A stretch of 64,000 bases of DNA, from positions 62,001 through 126,000 of the forward strand of contig CAJULG010000005.1 in the NCBI GenBank assembly GCA_910587045.1, given 5' to 3'. Source of the stretch: an uncultured Lachnospiraceae bacterium. Lineage in GTDB: Bacteria > Bacillota > Clostridia > Lachnospirales > Lachnospiraceae. Below the pieces are notes generated by a model. That model ran no database searches. It saw nothing but the letters and a program-made list of their open reading frames with translations, and was not told where the DNA came from. The position numbers and the translations under genes were made by a program. Shown piece by piece: positions 57,317 through 64,000 of the stretch (position 1 is the first letter of the stretch; every line of letters starts with the position of its first letter).

Positions 57317-59734
57317 ATGAAAAATTACAGAACGCTTGCGTTACGATATCTGAAAATGAACAAAAAGCGAAGCAGGATCACCATAGGAGGCGTGGTGGTA
57401 ACAACCATGATCCTGTTTCTGATCCTGAATCTTGCAGAAAGTTATCTGTTTCAGCAACAGAAGGAAATCAGAAAAGAGACCGATTATGAAATGGTACTGT
57501 TTACGGAGACACAGGAACAGATTTCTGAGGTGATCGCAGATGCAAGGATACGGAGTGCTTATGTGGGATCGTATGTTTACATAAGATACAGCTTCAATGA
57601 AGGATGGATTACGACCAATTACGACAAAGCGTTATTTGTGAATATTAAAAATCCGTATCAGATTTCCTCCGTGTTTGCGTCGCTTTGCAACACCTATGGA
57701 CTGGAGGGGGAGATAAATGATATTCTGGCGGCGACTTATTTTCAGACGGGTGAGAACCTGATGGCGATCATGATCCTGACCATTCTTCTGGTATCCTTCA
57801 TCTTTGCGATCTTTGGTGTCGGGATCGTGCGAAATTCGATTCAGCTCTGTATTCTGGAAAGCATCCGTGATTATGGGAATCTGCGTTGTATTGGCGCTGC
57901 GACGGGTCAGTTAAAATCCATTATCTATGCACAGGGGGCTGTATTGGAATTGACGGGAATCGGAATCGGAGTCGTATTCGGAACGATCATCAGTATGATC
58001 ACGGGGGCATTTCTTCATATGGCGGCAGGCTTCCATATTCTTCCGGTATTATTTATTCTGATCGTATTCCTGGGAGACCTCTATTTTGCCATGCAGGAAA
58101 ACTGTAAGCTGGTGGTGGGTATGACCCCGGTCAGTGCCATCCGTGGAGAGTACCGGATCCGGAAGGAGAAGATTAAACTGCGGAAGAACAGGCTGATCAC
58201 AAAGCTGTTAGGTGTGGACGGGGATTATGCCTATAAGAGTATTATGCGGAACTTCAGACGCTTTACCCGGACGGTCAGCTCTATCGTATTTGGGATTGGC
58301 GGGTTAATTACAGTGGTTGGCTTTGTTGGTTCGTTAAATCATCTTATTACCAGACAGATTGAAGATTACGGATATTATCAGCTTTATTTTGAAGGTATTG
58401 CTAGTGCCTATAGTAGCATAACAGAGGTACAGAGCTTCCTTCCATCTACGGAAATATTGGAGCGGCTGATCGCACAGGAGGAGATTACGGAAGGAAAACG
58501 GATGTATGCATCGGAGATGCTTCTGGCGGACGTGGATGTGAAGTACGATCATTTCTTTGAGGAAATCGGAAAGGAGCAGGATTTTGATTATAAGAATATA
58601 TATGAGCATTGGCTGGAAGCGGATAATCTTTCACAGGTAGCAGGGGTGTTCTGTTATGGATATGATGAAGCAGATTACCGCAGATATGAGTCCGTCCTGG
58701 TAGAGGGAACCCTGGATATCAGTGAGAATGGCATTGTACTTGTTAATTATGGAGATGTTAATTATGAGCTGGATTCCGGAACGGAAAGTCAGAAAACAGT
58801 CTGTCTGACAGATTATCAACTGGGGGATACGATTGATATAGTTGATATGAAGGAGCTCCGCGATCGGATTGACCGGCAAAGAAGTGAGCTGTGGGAGGAA
58901 ACGCAGGCAAAGATAGAGGATCTGCTGGAACAGGAATGGGATTCCGGAGATAAAGAACGGGATGAGATGGAATTGGAACTGCGCAGCAGCTACCAGGAAG
59001 CCATTAGTGCTATGGTGCATGACTGCTGGGAAGAGCTGGTGGAAGAGGGACGTTATAAGACCTATACCATCGAAGGGTTTGTAAGCAGGGATGTAAACCA
59101 TATTTATAATGCAAATTATGGACTGCGAATGATCCTGCCATTGGAACACTATTTTGAGATGACGGGAACGGATGCGTCCATGTCTACCGGTATGCAGTAT
59201 CATTTCAGCCGTTATCCGAGGGAAGGAGATTTTGGCTCTCTGGTTTTTCATGCAATGAGAGACTGGGTTCCCGGGGTTCAATATTCGGAATCTCCGCTGC
59301 CATGGATGCTGGATGAAATGATGTCGTTAAAATATCCCGCATATTTTGCATTAGGCTTTGTTGTTTTTATTATGACAATGTCGGCATTAAATATCATGAA
59401 TGCAACGGCCAGCAATCTACATCTGCGCCGTAAAGAATTTGCTCAGCTTCGGGTGATTGGTGTGTCGAAAAAGCATTTGATGCGTATGGTCATGCTGGAA
59501 GGTGTGATCACCACGATAGTTGCAGATGTAATAGGAATCATTCTGGGGCTAGGCGTTTCCTACATGTTGTTTTGGGGCATTACGCAGTGGTTCGGCGCTG
59601 CTTTCTATGTTCCGGTGGGGATCATTCTCCTTTGTGTACTGGCAACCGTCCTGCTGCTCTGCGGTTCCATCTATGTATCCCTTCGGGATATGAAGCAGAA
59701 TATGGCTGAGGATCTGAAGGCCGGGGGAGATTAA
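57317..59734 (+). CDS. FtsX-type ABC transporter permease, 805 aa
   Basis: ATG 57317 after GGGGAGGAATAGG. The start KNYRTLALRYLKMNKKRSRITIGGVVVTTMILFLILNLAESY is typical of Lachnospiraceae FtsX-like permeases. TM1 at about 25-45; a group of three at about 173-280; another at about 330-355; a big outer domain with acidic coiled coil (residues about 505-575) to 700; three helices at the end (YFALGFVVFIMTMSALNIMNATASNLHLRRKEFAQLRVIGVS, then two more). Works with the ATPase at 59778. Resembles BceB in layout but has fewer helices and is longer. Confidence 0.85.
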   Translation: MKNYRTLALRYLKMNKKRSRITIGGVVVTTMILFLILNLAESYLFQQQKEIRKETDYEMVLFTETQEQISEVIADARIRSAYVGSYVYIRYSFNEGWITTNYDKALFVNIKNPYQISSVFASLCNTYGLEGEINDILAATYFQTGENLMAIMILTILLVSFIFAIFGVGIVRNSIQLCILESIRDYGNLRCIGAATGQLKSIIYAQGAVLELTGIGIGVVFGTIISMITGAFLHMAAGFHILPVLFILIVFLGDLYFAMQENCKLVVGMTPVSAIRGEYRIRKEKIKLRKNRLITKLLGVDGDYAYKSIMRNFRRFTRTVSSIVFGIGGLITVVGFVGSLNHLITRQIEDYGYYQLYFEGIASAYSSITEVQSFLPSTEILERLIAQEEITEGKRMYASEMLLADVDVKYDHFFEEIGKEQDFDYKNIYEHWLEADNLSQVAGVFCYGYDEADYRRYESVLVEGTLDISENGIVLVNYGDVNYELDSGTESQKTVCLTDYQLGDTIDIVDMKELRDRIDRQRSELWEETQAKIEDLLEQEWDSGDKERDEMELELRSSYQEAISAMVHDCWEELVEEGRYKTYTIEGFVSRDVNHIYNANYGLRMILPLEHYFEMTGTDASMSTGMQYHFSRYPREGDFGSLVFHAMRDWVPGVQYSESPLPWMLDEMMSLKYPAYFALGFVVFIMTMSALNIMNATASNLHLRRKEFAQLRVIGVSKKHLMRMVMLEGVITTIVADVIGIILGLGVSYMLFWGITQWFGAAFYVPVGIILLCVLATVLLLCGSIYVSLRDMKQNMAEDLKAGGD

Positions 59735-59777
59735 CGGATATCCGTGATAACAGATGAAGATAACAGGAGGTTGGAAT

Positions 59778-60449
59778 ATGGATATTGTAACAATGGAACA
59801 TGTAACGAAAGTATATGGGGAAAACGACACACGGGTATGGGGACTTCATGACGTAAGCCTGACCATCCGGCAGGGCGAGATTGTCTCTGTCGTAGGGGCA
59901 TCCGGATCTGGTAAGTCTACATTGCTTCATGTGATGGGCGGGGTAGATAGTCCTACCAGCGGCACAATAATCGTAGATGGCAAGGATATCACCAAGCTGG
60001 ATGATGAACGGATGGCAGTATTCCGTCGGAGAAAGATCGGCTTTGTGTTTCAGGCATATCATCTGATCCCGGTACTCTCCGTAGAGGAGAATATCACGAT
60101 GCCGATCCTTCTGGATCACCGGAAGCCGGATAAGGAGTATGTAGATCATATCATGGAGCTGTTGGGGATTCAGGACCGGAGAAAGCACCTGCCCAATCAG
60201 CTTTCCGGCGGACAGCAGCAGAGAACTGCCATTGCAAGAGCGCTGGCAAATCATCCATCCCTGATTCTGGCGGATGAACCCACCGGAGCCCTGGATTCTA
60301 AGAACGGAAGTGAGGTGATCGCTTTATTGCAGAATTCGGTCAAGCAGCTGAATCAGACACTGGTGTTGATCACGCATAATATTGATCTGGCACGGGAAGC
60401 AGACCGCATAATTAAAATTGCGGATGGTGAGATCATGGAAGAAGCCTGA
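59778..60449 (+). CDS. ABC transporter ATPase (MacB/LolD type)
   Basis: 223 residues; ATG 59778 follows AGGAGG. Walker A GASGSGKST (40-48), Q loop VFQAYHLIPVLS, signature LSGGQQQRTAIARAL (142-156), Walker B LILADEPTG (163-171), D loop ALDS, H loop ITHN. It serves the FtsX-like permease before it and probably the second permease at 61735. The family powers mechanical export or peptide sensing rather than import. Confidence 0.95.
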   Translation: MDIVTMEHVTKVYGENDTRVWGLHDVSLTIRQGEIVSVVGASGSGKSTLLHVMGGVDSPTSGTIIVDGKDITKLDDERMAVFRRRKIGFVFQAYHLIPVLSVEENITMPILLDHRKPDKEYVDHIMELLGIQDRRKHLPNQLSGGQQQRTAIARALANHPSLILADEPTGALDSKNGSEVIALLQNSVKQLNQTLVLITHNIDLAREADRIIKIADGEIMEEA

Positions 60450-60489
60450 AGATGAAGAAGGACAGAAGGAATGATAAAAGGGGAAGAGT

Positions 60490-61731
60490 ATGAATAACAG
60501 GAAAGCAACGTATAGAAAATGGATATCTGTGATCATGCACAGCAGAAAGACAATACTGGCAGTCTTATGTATTGCTGCTGTCTGCTTCCACTCCTGCCGG
60601 ATCTTCCCGGTTATGGCCCGGGAAGCCGGAAGTACAGCAGAACCCGGCGAAACGACACAGGAAACCGCCGGAAACAGTACGGATACGGACAACAGCAGTG
60701 AAAATGTAGAGGAAAACAATACTGCCGGGACAACGGAAGCACCGGCAACAGACGCTCCTCAGGATACAGAGATGCCGGAGGATACCGCTCCGGATTCTAC
60801 AACGGATACTTTCCCGGTAGTGATTCCGGATGCTGCAGAGGGGGCAAATCCCAATCATGCGCCGAAGGTGGCGCTGGGGAGTGCTGCAGCAGCCAATCCA
60901 AGGGTTATGATCTCGGATTATGAGGTAGAAGAGGGAAAAATAACTGCAGGCGGGGAATTCATCTTAGTCATTCGCCTGAAAAACACTGCAGCGAAGGCAG
61001 TCCGGAATCTGAAGCTGACTGTGATCAGTGAAAACGGGGAGTTCTTACCGGTTGAGGGAGCAGGAACGGCATATACAGAAAAAATAGATGGAAAAGGGGA
61101 GACGGAATTCCGGTTTTCCATGACAGCCATTCATGGTCTGGAGGAAAAATCCTATAAGCTGTCATTGAAAACGGAGTATGAGGATAGCAACGGGACAGAG
61201 TATACCGTGGACGAGAACATATTTCTTCCCGTTTCGTTAGTGCAGCGGGTATCGGTCAGTGATGTGTTTCTGCCCGAATCTTCTGTAGAACTGGGGGATA
61301 CTGTAGAGATCAGCGCATCGGTGAATAATCTGGGAGATGCGGTTCTCTATAATGTGACCGCAAAGGTCTGGGGGGATGTGATAGAGGAACAGAGTACCTA
61401 TATCGGCAATCTGGAATCCGGAAAACGGGGAACGATCGATGTGCTGACAAAGGCAATTAGCATTTCAGATGTCAATACCGCGCATGCGAACCGGATTCTG
61501 ATCAGTTATGAGGATAAGAACGGAAAGGTTTACAGTGAGGAGTTTTCCTTTAAGCTTGAAGTAACACAGCCGGTTTATGAGGATCTGGAAAAAATAAAGG
61601 AATCACCGGATTATTCTGGTATTGTAAGAACTGTGATCTGGATCGTTGTGGCAGTAGCAGTCCTTGCCCTGATCGTCTGGCTGTTGATTCAGAGACGAAG
61701 GCGGCAGCAGAAGATTCTTGAGGAGTTTTAG
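60490..61731 (+). CDS. Membrane-anchored CARDB-like accessory protein
   Basis: 413 residues. Signal/anchor KTILAVLCIAAVCFHSCRIFPVMA near the start, then a disordered Thr/Ala/Asp/Glu/Pro-rich part (about 45-130), two Ig-like CARDB/COG1361-type beta domains (about 135-240 and 245-360) and a C-terminal membrane helix VRTVIWIVVAVAVLALIVWLLIQ before basic RRRRQQK. The beta domains face outward. Adjacent to ABC genes, it may bind a substrate or link to the cell wall, as in COG1361 partners of MacB-like exporters. Confidence 0.82.
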   Translation: MNNRKATYRKWISVIMHSRKTILAVLCIAAVCFHSCRIFPVMAREAGSTAEPGETTQETAGNSTDTDNSSENVEENNTAGTTEAPATDAPQDTEMPEDTAPDSTTDTFPVVIPDAAEGANPNHAPKVALGSAAAANPRVMISDYEVEEGKITAGGEFILVIRLKNTAAKAVRNLKLTVISENGEFLPVEGAGTAYTEKIDGKGETEFRFSMTAIHGLEEKSYKLSLKTEYEDSNGTEYTVDENIFLPVSLVQRVSVSDVFLPESSVELGDTVEISASVNNLGDAVLYNVTAKVWGDVIEEQSTYIGNLESGKRGTIDVLTKAISISDVNTAHANRILISYEDKNGKVYSEEFSFKLEVTQPVYEDLEKIKESPDYSGIVRTVIWIVVAVAVLALIVWLLIQRRRRQQKILEEF

Positions 61732-61734
61732 CCT

Positions 61735-63006
61735 ATGAGGTGGATATGGGATTTATGTATTGCAAATATGAAGCAGCGGGGAATCCGGACGGGACTGACG
61801 GTGCTTGGTGTTGTGATCGGCATTATTTCCATCGTATCGCTGCTGGGAATCGGAATCGGCGTAAAGCGGGAGCTTCTGGATGCAGCGGCGGCGGAAGGCA
61901 ATGTAACGGAAATAACCATATATGGAACAACGGGTGAGAGTCGAAAGGACAAAATGCTGACAGAACGCAGGCTGGAGGATTTCAGGGAGCTAGAGCATGT
62001 GGAAACGGTTTATCCGGTTCTAAGCGTCAGTGCCAGGCTGTCCTACGGAAGATATGACGGATATTGGGAAATAACAGGAATTCCTCAGGAATACCTGCAG
62101 GAGCTGCCACTCCGGGAGGGGGTATGTCCGGAGGCAGACAGCTACCGACCGGCATTGCTGATCGGGAATCATGTTCTGGATATGTTTTATAATCCTTCCA
62201 CCATGCAGAGCTACACGGAGTTCTATGGGGAAGATGCAGAACTGAACGGGGAACTGATGCGTGTCAGCTTTGACATGGCGGAGGAAGAAAGCGTCCATCG
62301 GTTAAAGGTAACAGGCATGATAAAGGGGGATTCCTTCCGGGATTCCTATCGGATCTACTGTGACATGGATTCATTAAAACGGTATTTAAAGCAGGTAACC
62401 ACAACAGGTATTCTTCCGGGGCAGCCGGTAAACCAGAACGGAGTGGCCTATAATGAATGGATATACAGCAGTGCAGTGATAAAGGTGGATGATATAGATT
62501 CCGTAGACACTGTGCTTAAGAAGCTGCAGAACATGGGTTACCAGACAGAAAACGACAAGGAATATGTGGACAGCGTACAGAAGACAGTAAAGATCGTTCA
62601 GCTGCTGCTGGGCGGGATCGGTATGATCGCTCTGATCGTTGCAGTGATCGGGATCGGAAATACCATGACCACTGCTGTCTATGACCGGATCCATGAAATC
62701 GGGATTCTGAAGGTATTAGGCTGCGCACCGGAGGAGCTGTTATATCTGTTTCTGCTAGAGTCCGGTATCCTGGGCGGTCTGGGGGGACTGATCGGGATCC
62801 TGACCTCCTATGGTATCATAGAACTTCTGGTAAATCAGCTGGCGGTAAAGCTGATGAAGCTTCCAAAAGGAACGGAGCTTGGTGTCATACCTCTCTGGCT
62901 GGCAGGTGCTGCTCTGATATTTGCGATTCTTCTGGGAATCCTGGCAGGATTTTTTCCGGCAAAATGGGCAGCGGGAATGAAGCCGATTCAGGCGGTTCAA
63001 CGCTGA
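61735..63006 (+). CDS. MacB-like ABC permease, 423 aa
   Basis: ATG 61735 comes 3 bases after the previous stop. Four membrane helices in MacB order: GIRTGLTVLGVVIGIISIVSLLGIGIGVKRELL first, a periplasmic-type core (about 60-285), then TVKIVQLLLGGIGMIALIVAVIGIGNTMTTAVYDRIHEIGILKVLG (typical FtsX core), ESGILGGLGGLIGILTSYGI, and LWLAGAALIFAILLGILAGFFPAKWAAGMKPIQAVQR. The shared ATPase at 59778 likely powers it. Confidence 0.9.
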   Translation: MRWIWDLCIANMKQRGIRTGLTVLGVVIGIISIVSLLGIGIGVKRELLDAAAAEGNVTEITIYGTTGESRKDKMLTERRLEDFRELEHVETVYPVLSVSARLSYGRYDGYWEITGIPQEYLQELPLREGVCPEADSYRPALLIGNHVLDMFYNPSTMQSYTEFYGEDAELNGELMRVSFDMAEEESVHRLKVTGMIKGDSFRDSYRIYCDMDSLKRYLKQVTTTGILPGQPVNQNGVAYNEWIYSSAVIKVDDIDSVDTVLKKLQNMGYQTENDKEYVDSVQKTVKIVQLLLGGIGMIALIVAVIGIGNTMTTAVYDRIHEIGILKVLGCAPEELLYLFLLESGILGGLGGLIGILTSYGIIELLVNQLAVKLMKLPKGTELGVIPLWLAGAALIFAILLGILAGFFPAKWAAGMKPIQAVQR

Positions 63007-63081
63007 GCCATACGAATGTGCGTAAAAACTTCTTTCTTTTATCTCTGATATATCTTATAATAGAAATAGTGCCGATATCCG

Positions 63082-63113
63082 CACAGAGCAGAGGCGCAGG
63101 CCTTTGCTCTGTG
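63082..63113. other. Hairpin between ABC operon and AAA gene
   Basis: CACAGAGCA pairs with TGCTCTGTG, and AGGC with GCCT inside, giving a 13-bp interrupted stem. No T run follows. It could end the ABC mRNA weakly. A TATAAT at 63056-63061 lies just before it, with no good -35. Confidence 0.5.
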
Positions 63114-63192
63114 TCGTTGCGTAGAAGACAAAAGAAAAATCAAAAAGCAGGCTGAACGCTGGCAAAAACAGAATGTGAGGGTCTGGGTATTT

Positions 63193-64000
63193 ATGAATCA
63201 GAATAGTATTACACTTTTTCGTACCTGCAAGAAGATTGCCCGGGAGATGGATTCAAACGGAATATTATTAGAAGGTGACTTCAGTGCAGTGGAGCAATTT
63301 AGAATGGATATGCGGAATTTCCTGTTGTTTCTTTCGATTGCCGACGGTATTGTCCAGAAGGAGGAAATCCGTTATATCAATCAATTACTGGAATATGAAT
63401 TTGACGAAGAGACGATTGTAGATTGTATCCGGCGGAACAAGGTGAATGACAGGGACTTTCTGGATCGCTGTCCATTATCCCTGCACTATTTTCTCAAGGA
63501 TAAGAATATTCCAAGCGTGGTCTACCAGACTAAATATTACGATATCCGCAACCTGTACTTTTATACCTTTCAGGAGCTGGGAAGGGATTTCATTGCCTGT
63601 AACCGGAAGGTGGAGGATGGAGAGATCCGGAATCTGACCCGGTATCTGCTGATGCTGGAGAGTCAGATCAATAAATACAAGAATTTTGGTGCCGAACAGG
63701 AAGAGGTTCCGGACAGCATTCCTTATCGGGTCAAGGAGAATATAAAGAATCAGGAAGACGAAGAAATTGCATTTGTAGGGACGATCACAGAGCCGGGAGA
63801 CGAGGGCTATGATCTGGATTCTCTGATGAAGGAATTAAGTGAACTGACCGGACTGGAGAGTGTGAAGAAGGAGGTTAAGAATATCGTAAACCTGCTTCAG
63901 ATCAATGAGATGCGGCAGCAGAACGGTCTGAAAAAGGCACCGGTTGCCAAGCACTTTGTATTTACCGGAAATCCCGGCACCGGCAAGACGACAGTTGCCC
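63193..64000 (+). CDS. TerB-like/AAA ATPase (CbbX/SpoVK-like), partial
   Basis: ATG 63193 opens a frame that runs off the window (269 codons seen). Residues about 1-150 are helical with LLFLSIADGIVQKEEIRYINQLL, resembling TerB-type metal-stress domains. A linker follows, then the AAA start LSELTGLESVKKEVKNIVNLLQINEMRQQNG, HFVFTGNPGTGKTTVA with Walker A. The pattern matches SpoVK/CbbX AAA proteins, which remodel protein complexes. The rest of the AAA domain is outside. Preceded by the ABC operon; relation unknown. Confidence 0.85.
   Translation, partial: MNQNSITLFRTCKKIAREMDSNGILLEGDFSAVEQFRMDMRNFLLFLSIADGIVQKEEIRYINQLLEYEFDEETIVDCIRRNKVNDRDFLDRCPLSLHYFLKDKNIPSVVYQTKYYDIRNLYFYTFQELGRDFIACNRKVEDGEIRNLTRYLLMLESQINKYKNFGAEQEEVPDSIPYRVKENIKNQEDEEIAFVGTITEPGDEGYDLDSLMKELSELTGLESVKKEVKNIVNLLQINEMRQQNGLKKAPVAKHFVFTGNPGTGKTTVA

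Noticed and set aside
58631..59281. 216-codon minus-strand frame in the ABC permease
   Set aside because: Lies entirely inside a well-supported gene and has a composition typical of a reverse-complement shadow.
59622..60254. 210-codon minus-strand frame over the ATPase
   Set aside because: Covered by the Walker-motif gene on the other strand; shadow.

Overview
The window comes from a Firmicute chromosome, most likely a gut Lachnospiraceae (Clostridia). The evidence is AGGAGG-type ribosome sites, consensus TTGACA/TATAAT promoters, a Gram-positive SOS box, a prophage of Lachnospiraceae type, and host genes typical of that family (DUF6442/XRE pair, TIGR03915/TIGR03916 pair, CBS-containing class II pyrophosphatase). 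No species is claimed.

Region 1 (1-27.8 kb) is the right part of a siphovirus-like prophage. Its integrase/repressor end lies before the window. It runs rightward: a replication/early region of many small, often Cys-rich proteins (PcfJ-like protein, SSB, replisome organizer, HNH proteins), a RinA/ArpU-like late regulator, then portal, MuF minor head protein with a C-terminal zincin, large terminase, scaffold, capsid, neck proteins, tail tube, a gpG/gpGT-type frameshifted chaperone pair, tape measure, Dit, Tal, fibre, XhlA-like protein, holin and amidase. It ends in the 3' half of a tRNA-Pro(CGG), taken as attR. Two early genes are visibly broken: an HTH gene with an in-frame amber codon, and a yopX gene reduced to its two ends. 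A 16-bp palindrome occurs three times.

Region 2 (27.8-41 kb) is host sequence: a Y-family polymerase, a duplicated 92-bp repeat, an HPt / REC-HD-GYP / hybrid-kinase phosphorelay, a TetR-MFS pair with matching operators, a CBS-DRTGG pyrophosphatase, a MATE exporter, a gene remnant and a transglutaminase-like protein.

Region 3 (41.2-44.2 kb) is the most unusual locus: a PAPS-reductase/DUF3440 protein (IbrA-like), an overlapping ParB-like protein (IbrB-like) and a DNA N4/N6 methyltransferase. I infer a DNA-modification or regulatory module of unknown chemistry.

Region 4 (45-55.3 kb) has a pantothenate operon (DUF2520 candidate ketopantoate reductase, panB, an alpha/beta hydrolase, panC, panD), a truncated MFS gene, a DUF6442-XRE operon with its own operators, a nucleotidyltransferase-like gene, and a DNA-repair radical SAM pair whose promoter carries an SOS box and appears to give a leaderless mRNA. 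A methyltransferase, an isochorismatase-type hydrolase and an unknown gene follow.

Region 5 (55.3-64 kb) is an OmpR/histidine-kinase pair next to a four-gene FtsX/MacB-type ABC system with a membrane-anchored accessory protein. A perfect 20-bp dyad lies before the transporter genes. A partial TerB-like/AAA ATPase gene runs off the end.
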